In this document: positions 50,712 through 59,068 of the stretch, piece after piece
Layout: each line of letters opens with the position of its first letter
Numbering within the stretch: the stretch's first letter is position 1
From: Alicycliphilus denitrificans_A
Lineage (GTDB): Bacteria > Pseudomonadota > Gammaproteobacteria > Burkholderiales > Burkholderiaceae_C
Assembly: GCF_044792555.1 (NCBI RefSeq)
Contig: NZ_CP126238.1
Coordinates: forward strand, 1,426,001-1,490,000
Direction: 5' to 3'
DNA length: 64,000 nt
The notes under the pieces: model-generated
What the model was told of the DNA's origin: nothing
The model's input: only the letters and a program-made list of their open reading frames with translations
Database searches by the model: none
Made by a program: the position numbers and the translations under genes

Positions 50712-53113
50712 CGACGCAACAGCCTCAAGCCGTTGCCGACAACAAGCAAGCTGGCACCCATATCGGCGAACACAGCCATCCACATGGTCGCGTGACCCGT
50801 GAAAGTGAGCACCAGAAATACCGCCTTGATGCCAAGGGCCAGCACAATGTTTTGCATCAGCACCTGTGCTGTCGCACGCGACAGACGCACGAAGGTCGGA
50901 ATCTTGCGCAGGTCATCGTCCATCAGGGCCACGTCGGCGGTTTCAATGGCGGTATCTGTGCCTGCCGCTCCCATTGCAAAGCCAATGTCCGCACGCGCCA
51001 AGGCCGGTGCGTCGTTGATGCCATCACCGACCATGCCAACCTTGCCATTTCTGGACAATTGCTCCACTTCGCGCAGTTTGTCGTCAGGCAGTTGGTTGCC
51101 TTGCGCACGGTCAATGCCAGCTTGTGCGGCAATGGCCTGTGCCGTGTGGGGGTTATCGCCGGTCAGCATCACGGTGTTGATGCCCAGAGCATGCAGCTCG
51201 GCGATGGCTCTCCTGCTGCTGTCCTTGATGGTGTCCGCAACGGCGAATAAGGCATGTACCCCTTTTGCGCCTACCAACATCACGACGGTCTTGCCTACGG
51301 TTTCCAGCGCCGCGATGCGCTGCTCCAGCTCTGGTGTGCACTGCCCCAGCTCTTCAAGCATTCGGTGGTTGCCCAGATAGTAGGTCTCCCCGTCGATTTG
51401 GCCTTGCACACCCCGACCGGGCAGCGCGCTGAACTCGGCCACGTCGAGCAAGGCAACTCCATCCCGCTGCGCAGCCTGTGCCACCGCCTTGGATACAGGA
51501 TGATCGGAGCGGGCCGCCAAACTGGCAGCGATACAGCGGCTATCGGAGGCGAGTGCGTTGCCCCATGCGACAAAATCGGTTTGTGCGGGCTTGCCGTGAG
51601 TGACCGTGCCGGTCTTGTCCAGAGCCAGCCAGCGCAGCTTGCGGCCTTCTTCCAGATAGACACCGCCCTTGACAAGAATGCCGTGGCGGGCAGCGGCGGC
51701 CAAGCCGCTGACGATGCTGACCGGCGTGGAAATCACCAGGGCGCATGGGCAGGCAACCACCAGCAGAACCAGTGCACGGTAAATCCAGTCCATCCATGCC
51801 GCGCCCATGAGAAGCGGGGGTAGCAGTGCGACGGCAATGGCTAGGGCGAACACGAGAGGCGTGTACCAACGGGCGAACTGATCGACAAAACGCTGGGTCG
51901 GTGCACGGCTACCTTGTGCAGCCTCTACTGCGTGAATGATGCGGGCCAAAGTGGAGTTGCTGGCCAAGGCAGAGACGCGGTACTCGAAGGAACCAGATTC
52001 GTTGATCGTGCCCGCAAACACCGGATCGCCGGGAGACTTCTCGACCGGGAGGCTTTCGCCCGTGATCGGGGCTTGGTTGACCGTGGAGCGTCCGTCTAGC
52101 ACCTCGCCATCGAGCGCGATGCGCTCACCCGGTTTGACCCGGACTCGGCTGCCAATGGCGATTTGCTTGGCACTTACCTCTCGCCAAGTGCCGTCAGGCT
52201 GCTGCACCGTGGCCTGCTCCGGGGTCAGGTCGAGCAGTCCACGGATGGCGTTACGGGCGCGATCCAATGACTTGGCCTCGATCACCTCGGCCAGCGCGAA
52301 GAGCACCATTACCATCGCAGCTTCGGGCCAGTGGCCGATGAACATAGCACCCGTGACGGCAATCGACATCAGGGCGTTCATGTTGAGGTTACGGTTCTTG
52401 AGCGCGATCCAGCCCTTCTTGTAGGTGGACAGCCCCCCCGTCAAGACCGCGACAAGCGCCAGAATGACGACTGACCAATGATTGCCGTCGTGGAACCAGT
52501 AGACCGCTTCGGCCGCCGATGCAGCGATGAGGGAAATGCCGAGCGGCCACCAGTTGGTCGGCGTTGTCACAGGGGACGCGGATGGCGACGCGGCCACGGC
52601 CTTGTCCTCGACCTGCGCCTCGAATCCGAGTGCTTGTAGTGCCACAAGCACATCCGGCAGAACCCCGTCAGCATGGCGTACCGACAACGTGCGCTGCATC
52701 AGGTTGAAATCGAGATTGGCAACCCCGGCCACGGTGCCGAGCTTGTTGCGGATCAACGCCTCTTCGGTCGGGCAATCCATCTTGGCAATGGACAGCTTGG
52801 TCGTCTGCCCGGCCGACGCCTCATCCATGCGCACAGCTTGCATGCCGATGGCCTTCAGTGCCTGCTCAACGGGAGACAGCGAAGGCAATTCGTGCCGCAC
52901 GGCCAAGGTACGCTGCATCAGGTTGAACTCAAGACCAACCACACCCGCCAGCCCAGCCAGCTTGCCTCGGATCAGCGCCTCTTCCGTGGGGCAATCCATG
53001 TTCTCGATGCGGTACACCGCTTGAGCCGATCCGGTTGCCAGCGGGGCTTGTGCCGTGGGTTGGATGATTGGCCCAGTCGAGCAGCCACACCCCTTTGAAG
53101 CGCATTCGCTCAT
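50708..53113 (-). CDS. pbrA: Lead/zinc/cadmium P1B ATPase PbrA
   Basis: An 801-residue ATPase from ATG 53113; AAGGAG lies six bases upstream. Two N-terminal HMA-like domains (IENMDCPTEEALIRGKL, IAKMDCPTEEALIRNKL), a Cys-rich start (ECASKGCGCS), CPC motif VVACPCALV (about residue 455), phosphorylation DKTGTVTHGKP (about 500) and GDGINDAP. Exports Pb(II), Zn(II) and Cd(II). It is complete, unlike the ATPase at 27041-29080. Confidence 0.93.
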   Translation of the reverse strand: MSECASKGCGCSTGPIIQPTAQAPLATGSAQAVYRIENMDCPTEEALIRGKLAGLAGVVGLEFNLMQRTLAVRHELPSLSPVEQALKAIGMQAVRMDEASAGQTTKLSIAKMDCPTEEALIRNKLGTVAGVANLDFNLMQRTLSVRHADGVLPDVLVALQALGFEAQVEDKAVAASPSASPVTTPTNWWPLGISLIAASAAEAVYWFHDGNHWSVVILALVAVLTGGLSTYKKGWIALKNRNLNMNALMSIAVTGAMFIGHWPEAAMVMVLFALAEVIEAKSLDRARNAIRGLLDLTPEQATVQQPDGTWREVSAKQIAIGSRVRVKPGERIALDGEVLDGRSTVNQAPITGESLPVEKSPGDPVFAGTINESGSFEYRVSALASNSTLARIIHAVEAAQGSRAPTQRFVDQFARWYTPLVFALAIAVALLPPLLMGAAWMDWIYRALVLLVVACPCALVISTPVSIVSGLAAAARHGILVKGGVYLEEGRKLRWLALDKTGTVTHGKPAQTDFVAWGNALASDSRCIAASLAARSDHPVSKAVAQAAQRDGVALLDVAEFSALPGRGVQGQIDGETYYLGNHRMLEELGQCTPELEQRIAALETVGKTVVMLVGAKGVHALFAVADTIKDSSRRAIAELHALGINTVMLTGDNPHTAQAIAAQAGIDRAQGNQLPDDKLREVEQLSRNGKVGMVGDGINDAPALARADIGFAMGAAGTDTAIETADVALMDDDLRKIPTFVRLSRATAQVLMQNIVLALGIKAVFLVLTFTGHATMWMAVFADMGASLLVVGNGLRLLRR

Positions 53114-53146
53114 GGATAACTCCTTCAAATCGTCTATTCAGCCTCC

Positions 53147-53177
53147 ATTAAAAACTCTATAGTCGCTATAGTGTCAA
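53147..53177 (-). promoter_or_regulatory. pbr operator-promoter
   Basis: On the minus strand, -35 TTGACA (53172-53177), the PbrR dyad CTATAG-CGA-CTATAG (53157-53171) and a TTTAAT -10 (53147-53152) with a 19-bp spacer, as for MerR-family promoters. Drives pbrA-BC-T. Confidence 0.85.
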
Positions 53178-53198
53178 GTGAAAAATGGAGATTGAGGC

Positions 53199-53618
53199 AT
53201 GGAAATCAGAATTGGCGACCTCGCCAAGCGCTCTGGGTGCGAGGTCGTGACCATCCGCTACTACGAAAAGGAAGGGCTGCTGCCGAAGCCAGCGCGAAGT
53301 GGTGGCAACTTTCGGTTGTACAGCGATGTGCACATCGAGCGTTTGCAGTTCATTCGTCATTGCCGTTCGCTTGACATGACGCTGAGCGAAATCAGGATAC
53401 TGCTGGGCCTACGAGATAACCCTGCTCAGGACTGCGGCGACGTCAATGCACTACTGGATGTCCATATTCGTCAGACCGAAGAGCGCGTGGAAGCGCTGTT
53501 GCAATTGAAGCGGCACTTGCTCTCGCTGCGTGAAAAATGCTCGGGCGCTCGACGAATAGAGGCATGTGGCATCTTGCAAGGTTTATCAGATTGCGATCAT
53601 CCGGGATGCAACGCATAG
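53199..53618 (+). CDS. pbrR: PbrR lead-responsive regulator
   Basis: A 139-residue MerR-family protein, MEIRIGDLAKRSGCEVVTIRY with Cys 14, Cys 79 in AQDCGDV, and a C-terminal CDHPGC tail for Pb(II) binding. It is divergent from pbrA and should act on the promoter at 53147-53177. Confidence 0.92.
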   Translation: MEIRIGDLAKRSGCEVVTIRYYEKEGLLPKPARSGGNFRLYSDVHIERLQFIRHCRSLDMTLSEIRILLGLRDNPAQDCGDVNALLDVHIRQTEERVEALLQLKRHLLSLREKCSGARRIEACGILQGLSDCDHPGCNA

Positions 53619-53718
53619 CATGAAGTGTCTCGCACGCCGACATTGGCCTGCGATTTTGGGCTCGTGAGCGGCCTGCCTAATTGGCATCGGAGAAGGTCGT
53701 GCGGCTGACTTCTGATAT

Positions 53719-53746
53719 TCCGTGCTGTCGTCTTCTGAAAATGACA
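53719..53746 (-). repeat. Right terminal repeat of the Tn402-type element
   Basis: Read outward on the minus strand it begins TGTCATTTTCAGAAGACGAC, matching the left repeat with one change in the first 20 bases. It ends inside a DUF4263 reading frame. Confidence 0.85.
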
Positions 53747-54241
53747 AGTTTGGCTTTTGCTCGACCTGTCGAACTGTCTCACACGCAGTTTCATGCTCAA
53801 GGATCAGGCCTGACAGGGTCGGGCGCGCAGATTGGGGACTTCCTCTTCAAGGAGCAAGGTCAAGCGCTTGCCATTGTGGAAATCAAAACCCCAGATGCAC
53901 CCTTGATGCTTGCCACGCCGTACAGGAAACCGCATGTTTTCGGCCCTCATTCAGAACTGAGTGGCGCTATCACCCAGGTGCTGCATCAACAAAGTGAGTT
54001 GCGTACGCGGTGGCAGACACATGTTTTCGATAACCCGTCCCTGCGCCCGTCCCGGGCGGACGTCGTCAAATGCATTGTGCTTGCGGGACGACGGCCTATT
54101 GAAGAGCATGAACTGCGTTGTTTTGAGGTCTTCCGCAACGCTTGCAAGGACGTGGAGGTGATTACCTTTGACGAACTGTTGGCCAAACTCGAATACCTGC
54201 AGCAGCACCTGCAACCAATTCCCGATGAGGTACCTTTTTAA
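53741..54241 (+). pseudogene. Shedu-like (DUF4263) gene, 5' truncated by the transposon
   Basis: The reading frame enters from the transposon repeat and encodes QALAIVEIKTPDAPLMLATPYRKP, then SELSGAITQVLHQQSEL and KDVEVITFDELLAKLEYLQQHL, the conserved C-terminal nuclease region of DUF4263 (Shedu) defence proteins. The E-x-K of the nuclease core (VEIKTP) is present. The N-terminal part is missing: the frame starts within the terminal repeat, at ATG 53741, so the Tn402-type insertion or a later deletion has cut the gene. Confidence 0.75.
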
Positions 54242-54282
54242 GGCATGTCACGCAACTGAAGGACAGGATCAACGTCTCGCCA

Positions 54283-55479
54283 TCAAACCGACCACCCCAG
54301 CTTATGCGCTTTTGTGGTCTGGTCATGGCGCACATCATCTTCCGTGTGCACATAGATGCTGGTGGTGGAAATATTTGCGTGCCCCAGGTTGTCGCGAACA
54401 GCCTTGAGATCCATGTTGTCGCTCTGATGGGTGCCCGCCGTATGTCTCATCCAGTGGGCGGAGGCCTTCTCCACATGAGCGGCAGCGGCCTCATGGTCAG
54501 GACCCAGAGCGCGCAGGCGGGCTGCGGTTTCACGGAAGATAGTCTTGACCAACTCATGCACCGCACTGCGTCCCATAGGTTTAGACCCACCAATCAACGG
54601 CAGGAGTAGTGGGGCGGAATCGCCCTCACGAGGTAGAGGTCCCAGGTCATTCGACTTTCGGTAGCGCATCAGCTCTGAGACCAACTCGTCTGTCGCGGGG
54701 ATCACTCTGGTTTTTTCTCCCTTACCACGAATCTCCAGCCACCAACGCTCCCGTCCATCAGCTCCCCGTCGCCAGTAAAAGTCGCCCATCGAGTTGTTAC
54801 AGACCTCGGAAATCCGCAGGCCACCGATGTAGAGAAGAGAGAAGAGCCATCGGTATCGAGCCGCTTGGAGAGCAAGCCGAGGCGTGCCTTTGGGAAGAGA
54901 CTCAATCGTCGCGCGTACTTGCGCCCAGTGGTCGTGGGGCAGGAACCTGCTGGTCTTGGCGGGTCGCGCCACCGACTTGCGGCGGCGCAGAGCCAAAGGG
55001 TTGCCAGCCAGATAACCGGCTTGAACCAGCCAGTTGAAGAGGCTGTTGAGGATCGACAGTGCCTGGCGCTGGCTCTGCCGGTCCAGCGGCTTGGCGAACG
55101 GACGCCAGTGGGGCGAGGACCTCGGCGCCTTCTGAGCGACCTGCATGACCCATCGATCATCCGGTTGGGGGTCTTCCAAAAAGGACTCGTAGGCCAAGAA
55201 ATCCTCGTGGGTCAGATCGGACAGCGCCTTTCCGTGCTGGTGCACGCACCAAAGCAGCAGCCTTTCCGCCTCCTTGCGATAGCTGGCCAGCGTGGCCGGT
55301 GACTCCTTGTAGCGCGCCAGCCAGGCCAAAACTGCAGAGCGGTCGTCATTGGCCGCCACTTGGGGCAGTCCCTGGGCCCGATTGCGTCCCCGCTCGCCTG
55401 AGAGGTGAAGGGGAAGCGCCAAGCCGTCCAAGGGCTCAAGATGCGCAAAAACGACCGGCGTGACGCTCAAACTGCTCAT
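54283..55479 (-). CDS. Tyrosine recombinase (site-specific integrase)
   Basis: A 398-residue integrase with all catalytic residues: first Arg in GLRISEVCN, His-x-x-Arg in SAHWMRHTAGTH, His in LGHANISTTSIY and the Tyr in SIYVHTEDDVRH. The N-terminal SAM-like domain (AVLAWLARYKESPATLASYRKEAE) is standard. Divergent from the KfrA-like gene; the 90 bases between them hold the operator at 55493-55516. A likely mobility gene for the 54-58 kb cargo block. Confidence 0.85.
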   Translation of the reverse strand: MSSLSVTPVVFAHLEPLDGLALPLHLSGERGRNRAQGLPQVAANDDRSAVLAWLARYKESPATLASYRKEAERLLLWCVHQHGKALSDLTHEDFLAYESFLEDPQPDDRWVMQVAQKAPRSSPHWRPFAKPLDRQSQRQALSILNSLFNWLVQAGYLAGNPLALRRRKSVARPAKTSRFLPHDHWAQVRATIESLPKGTPRLALQAARYRWLFSLLYIGGLRISEVCNNSMGDFYWRRGADGRERWWLEIRGKGEKTRVIPATDELVSELMRYRKSNDLGPLPREGDSAPLLLPLIGGSKPMGRSAVHELVKTIFRETAARLRALGPDHEAAAAHVEKASAHWMRHTAGTHQSDNMDLKAVRDNLGHANISTTSIYVHTEDDVRHDQTTKAHKLGWSV

Positions 55480-55492
55480 GAGTCAAATTCTA

Positions 55493-55516
55493 TGGACATT
55501 AGAGTAATTATGTCCA
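55493..55516. promoter_or_regulatory. Inverted repeat between integrase and KfrA-like gene
   Basis: TGGACAT (55493-55499) and ATGTCCA (55510-55516) form a 7-bp inverted repeat with ten bases between. A second repeat-like sequence (TTACGTTATACGTTGTAC) lies nearer the KfrA-like start. Probable operator for the KfrA-like protein. Confidence 0.5.
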
Positions 55517-55569
55517 GAAATTGCAAATTAATTCATTGATTCTTACGTTATACGTTGTACTATTTAATA

Positions 55570-56568
55570 ATGAGCGAAGAATCCGAAATCCAAGCCGAAG
55601 TTGAGGCGCTGCGAGAGCGTTTCAGCGATACGAAAGCGCTGTACCGCGAGGTGTGCGCGTTGCTGTTTTTCCGGTACGGCATCACGCCGACCGCGAGCAA
55701 GCTATATCAGCACGTGCGGAAAGGATCCATGAGCGCTCCGGCCGATGCTCTGGCCAAGTTCTGGGAAGATTTGCGCAGCAAGGCGCGGGTGGAGATTGAC
55801 CACCCGGATCTACCCGACCCGCTGAAACAAGCTGCCGGCCAAGCAGTCAGCGTGCTGTGGACCCAGGCGACGGAGTTGGCGCGCGAGGAACTAGCGGCGC
55901 TGCGGGCAGAGGCAAGCACAGAAGCCCAAAGAGCCCAGGCCGACCTGCAGGAGGCTCAGCAGCGAAGCATCGCCCTGGAGGCCCAACTACAGGAAGTACA
56001 GAGCAAAGTCACCGAACTGGAGACCCGAGCTCAGGCCCTTGCTGCAGAGCTTGAGCAGGAACGGCGTGCGCACGCTGCGAGCACAGCGAGAGGTGAGGCG
56101 CTGTCCAGGCAGGTGGATGAGCTGAAGCTGGAGCAATCGAAGAGCAGGCAGCATTTCAGTGCTGAACTTGACAAGGGGCGCGCGGCCATCGATGAGGCGG
56201 CCTCCCGTGCGGCCGAAGCCGAGCGCCGCGCGCTTCGTGAAATTGATCGGGAGCGCACCGCTCGAACGCAGGTAGACAAGCAACTGGAGCAACTGCGGGG
56301 CAAGCTCGCAGAAGTGGAGCGTGATCACCATACCAAGGTCCTGGAGGCCAACGCAGCCCAGACACGATTGGCCGCAGACTTGGAGAGCGCACGGGCTTCG
56401 CTGGCCGAGAACGCCCGCGTGAACCAACTGCAAGGCGTTGAGCTACAGCAGGCACTGCAGGCAGTGGCGCAGCACAAAGCGGAGGCTGACACCCTGCGCG
56501 CATTGGTGGCGCAGTTTCAACCGCCGCCCAGGCCCGCTCGCAAGAAAAAACCGATGGACGGCCATTGA
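55570..56568 (+). CDS. KfrA-like DNA-binding coiled-coil protein
   Basis: A 332-residue protein from ATG 55570 (MSEESEIQAEVEALRERF). The first 110 residues resemble the plasmid KfrA N-terminal DNA-binding domain (LFFRYGITPTASKLYQHVRKGSM). The rest is a long Ala/Glu/Gln/Arg-rich coiled coil. KfrA proteins repress their own promoter and act in plasmid partition. Divergent from the integrase, it probably autoregulates through the intervening repeat. Confidence 0.75.
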   Translation: MSEESEIQAEVEALRERFSDTKALYREVCALLFFRYGITPTASKLYQHVRKGSMSAPADALAKFWEDLRSKARVEIDHPDLPDPLKQAAGQAVSVLWTQATELAREELAALRAEASTEAQRAQADLQEAQQRSIALEAQLQEVQSKVTELETRAQALAAELEQERRAHAASTARGEALSRQVDELKLEQSKSRQHFSAELDKGRAAIDEAASRAAEAERRALREIDRERTARTQVDKQLEQLRGKLAEVERDHHTKVLEANAAQTRLAADLESARASLAENARVNQLQGVELQQALQAVAQHKAEADTLRALVAQFQPPPRPARKKKPMDGH

Positions 56569-56640
56569 TTGCTTGCACGCCGGCCGGCAGTCGGCGAAAA
56601 AGCTCCACACAGTATCTGCATATAACCTAGCGACGATCCA

Positions 56641-58191
56641 ATGGCACGCGACGACTTCACGAAACCAACCAAGAATCAGGCTTACCAGCGGGTGGCGGGT
56701 CGTTGCTCCAATCCCGATTGCCGTGCCACCACCTCCGCGCCAGTGGGGGAAGTTGACTTCTCCAATGTAGGGGTCGGCGCGCATATTCATGCAGCATCGC
56801 CTGGGGGGCCGCGTTATCTCGCTGCAATGACCGCAGAGGACCGGCGCGGCTTTGGCAACATCATCTGGCTATGCCAGACATGCTCGACGATCATCGACCG
56901 AGATCCGGACTCGTACCCTGCAAAAACGCTCAAAGCATGGAAAACATCGGCTGAGGCAAGGGCTCTGATGGAGCAAGGCAAGCGGCTTCCCGAGGAAAAG
57001 GATATCTATCGCATGGCGGCCATGGCCATGGGCACCCGAACGCCTGGGTTTTATCCAGAAGCCATAGGCAACGTGCACAAAGCCTTGGTCGATCAATTGG
57101 AAGCAGTGGATCCAAGGTTCACTGTTTCAACGGCGTACTCGGCTGGAAACACAACGATTACCGTGGGCGCGAAAGAGACCGTGTCTTTCTCCATCAAGAT
57201 TGGACAGGAATCGGCTGATGTCTGGCGCAAGGGCCTTCAGGCGTCCATTGACGAGGGCCGTGAAGCGACGCTGCCCCTCGATGGGGTCGTGTTTGAAGGA
57301 TCAAAACTCTTCGATGTGCTGCACAAAGATGCCGACCTGGCATCGATAACGATCGTGCCGATGGCACGTCCAGCCGTGTTGAAGATACTTGCGCCCCAGA
57401 TCGAACCGGCAATTTTTGAAACCATTGGTGGTCAACTAACAGCTGGGCGCAAGCAAATCCGATTTGCAGGCGCTGGATGTGGCGGTCTTCTGGACGTGGA
57501 ATTAGCTTTCACCCCAACGAATCGCAATGATGTTCACTCGGTATCGACTCTGACTACCAACTTAAAAGCGTGGCAAGGAAAAGAGGCTGCCAACCCTCCC
57601 TACTTGGACGTCTTTATCAACCTGCTTGAAGCAATTCTTGATCCATCCGCGTCTGTTTCGTTCGTCTTGGAAGTCGATGGAAATCAAGCTGCAGCGGGGA
57701 AGTTTCATATACCAAAGCATATAGAGGCGATGAACGAGACCCTCGCATTTGCTCACTACGCCAGACGAGCCAGAAATGTGCTTAGATACCTCAGGAAAAG
57801 TGCGCCGATCGATATTTTCGAGAGCATTTCCACTGACGATCATCGGGCCCTGGCGCGAGTCAGCGATATCGTTGAGGGCAAGCTCTCCTACCAGCGCTCA
57901 CAAGTCACAGCACCGCCGGAGATGACTGTCGGCTGTACTGTTGAGGAGGAAAAAAACCTGATGGAAATCGTGCGCAGAGGTAGCTTTTCCGTCCTCAAGC
58001 AGACAGAGTCCGCATCGTTGGTCACCATCTATGGGAAAAAATACGAAGTACCCCCGACTACCAGCTATTACTCGCCTGTGAGACTGCATATCCTGAGCAA
58101 GAAGAAGAAAAAGCAGATTGTTGACTTCCGACTGCGAATCGAAATGGCGGACAACTTCACAAGCCAAACTTTCTTCGACGTACAGCAGTGA
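56641..58191 (+). CDS. HNH-domain protein with large unrecognised C-terminal region
   Basis: A 516-residue protein. The first 95 residues form an HNH-type zinc-bound nuclease fold: C22 and C27 in RCSNPDC, H48 in GAHIHAASPGGPRY, N73 in NIIWLC, and C78, C81 in CQTCSTIID. The position after the last Cys is Ser 82, where the family usually has the third catalytic-site His. The C-terminal 400 residues (DVLHKDADLASITIV, HSVSTLTTNLKAWQG, GNQAAAGKFHIPK) are unfamiliar. Flanked by a KfrA-like gene and an H-NS-like gene, it has the look of a single-gene defence effector with a sensor region. Confidence 0.6.
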   Translation: MARDDFTKPTKNQAYQRVAGRCSNPDCRATTSAPVGEVDFSNVGVGAHIHAASPGGPRYLAAMTAEDRRGFGNIIWLCQTCSTIIDRDPDSYPAKTLKAWKTSAEARALMEQGKRLPEEKDIYRMAAMAMGTRTPGFYPEAIGNVHKALVDQLEAVDPRFTVSTAYSAGNTTITVGAKETVSFSIKIGQESADVWRKGLQASIDEGREATLPLDGVVFEGSKLFDVLHKDADLASITIVPMARPAVLKILAPQIEPAIFETIGGQLTAGRKQIRFAGAGCGGLLDVELAFTPTNRNDVHSVSTLTTNLKAWQGKEAANPPYLDVFINLLEAILDPSASVSFVLEVDGNQAAAGKFHIPKHIEAMNETLAFAHYARRARNVLRYLRKSAPIDIFESISTDDHRALARVSDIVEGKLSYQRSQVTAPPEMTVGCTVEEEKNLMEIVRRGSFSVLKQTESASLVTIYGKKYEVPPTTSYYSPVRLHILSKKKKKQIVDFRLRIEMADNFTSQTFFDVQQ

Positions 58192-58200
58192 TTGGCGGGC

Positions 58201-58219
58201 GCCTCCGAAGCTCGGAGGC
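58201..58219 (+). terminator. Hairpin after the HNH-domain gene
   Basis: GCCTCCGA (58201-58208) and TCGGAGGC (58212-58219) form a perfect 8-bp stem ten bases after the stop, followed by TTCT. A plausible terminator. Confidence 0.6.
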
Positions 58220-58257
58220 TTCTATGATGCGGCCAATTGCTCCAAGAGAGGTGTTCG

Positions 58258-58602
58258 GTGCCAAAGACGCTGAGTCAAATGAAAAAACGCCTAGAAGAGG
58301 CAATGAGCCAAGCCAACGACGCGGAGGAGATCATTCCTCTGTTGAAGAAGGTTATTGCTCAATACGATCTGATTCCAGGCGATCTGTTTGATCAGTCCCA
58401 TCAAGCCCCCAAGTTGGCAACTCAAAAACACCCAAAGACGCCAATTACACGGCCACAGGTACAGGCGGTCTACCAAGACGGCAATGGCAACACCTGGGCG
58501 GGACGCGGGCGGCGGCCAACATGGCTGAACGAAGCGCTTGAACGAGGGCACACCCTAGAGAACTTCAAGGTTCCGAGCAAACGTGTGAGTCGAGCTAAGT
58601 GA
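58258..58602 (+). CDS. H-NS-like DNA-binding protein (first copy)
   Basis: A 114-residue protein from GTG 58258 with AGAGAGG upstream (ATG 58237 would add seven residues). N-terminal helices (KKRLEEAMSQANDAEEIIPLLKK) and the C-terminal H-NS domain (VYQDGNGNTWAGRGRRPTWLNEALERGHTLENF) are present. H-NS-type proteins on mobile elements silence foreign AT-rich DNA and modulate expression. Compare the second copy at 62810-63163. Confidence 0.75.
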   Translation: MPKTLSQMKKRLEEAMSQANDAEEIIPLLKKVIAQYDLIPGDLFDQSHQAPKLATQKHPKTPITRPQVQAVYQDGNGNTWAGRGRRPTWLNEALERGHTLENFKVPSKRVSRAK

Positions 58603-58622
58603 TTGATATCACTTGATTTTTT
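58597..58622 (+). terminator. Intrinsic terminator after the first H-NS-like gene
   Basis: AAGTGAT (58597-58603) pairs with ATCACTT (58608-58614) and is followed by GATTTTTT. The left arm overlaps the stop codon. A classic short terminator. Confidence 0.7.
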
Positions 58623-58639
58623 GCGGGTGATTTCAGGTT

Positions 58640-59068
58640 TTGCTCAAAAACCGAGATCACCCCTACAGCGGCATCCTGCTGCCGGATGTGCCCGGCCTCT
58701 CGCCCCGTGAGGTGCGCGACCTCTACAGCGCCCAATACCCCGAACTGGTCAGCGCCGAGGTCGAAGCCGGTCCGGTCGCCAACGGACGGCAGGACTTCAC
58801 GTTCCGCAAGGCCGTGGGCACCAAGGGCGCGGGCCAATCCGAGCAGCCCGGCCCCCGCCTTGCGGCGCTGCTGGCTTGCGTTCAGCCCCGGCAGACCGGC
58901 CCGGCCAGCGCGACGGCCAAGCTGTCCCGTGCCGTATCGCAGCGCGCCGTGGTGAATCGCTCGGCGGCCTGGAGCCGCTTTGCTCGCCAGACCCTGGAGC
59001 AACACCGGAGCGAAGGCGCGGCCCCGCGCGCAAGCGTCACCAGCGAAATGCTCACCCCGCTGCCGTGA
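58640..59068 (+). CDS. PRTRC protein C, prokaryotic ubiquitin-like
   Basis: The first gene of the PRTRC set seen here. From TTG 58640, the only start candidate after a TGA at 58628, the protein has YSGILLPDVPGLSPREVRDLYSAQYPELVSAEVEA, then FTFRKAVGTKG, the signature of PRTRC protein C, which belongs to the Prok_Ub (ubiquitin-like) group. Other C proteins I recall end soon after G-T-K-G; this one runs about 80 residues further (AGQSEQPGPRLAALLACVQP). Its stop overlaps the PRTRC-F start. The weak TTG start and the nearby H-NS terminator suggest that its 5' end and the upstream ParB and E genes were lost. Confidence 0.65.
   Translation: MLKNRDHPYSGILLPDVPGLSPREVRDLYSAQYPELVSAEVEAGPVANGRQDFTFRKAVGTKGAGQSEQPGPRLAALLACVQPRQTGPASATAKLSRAVSQRAVVNRSAAWSRFARQTLEQHRSEGAAPRASVTSEMLTPLP

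Larger units (their letters stand above)
42944..53746 (+). mobile_element. Tn402/Tn5053-type transposon carrying lead resistance
   Basis: Bounded by matching terminal repeats at 42944-42971 and 53719-53746, it carries tniA, tniB, tniQ, a res site, tniR, and a pbr lead-resistance module (pbrT, fused pbrB-pbrC, pbrA, pbrR). Length 10,803 bases. Tn402-family elements target res sites of Tn21-type transposons, and the left end lies just downstream of urf2, where such a res site is expected. The five bases on each side (TACGT left, AGTTT right) do not match, so there is no intact target duplication. Confidence 0.85.

Noticed and set aside
42939..53751. A five-base target duplication around the Tn402-type element
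   Set aside because: The flanks TACGT and AGTTT do not match, so no duplication is claimed.
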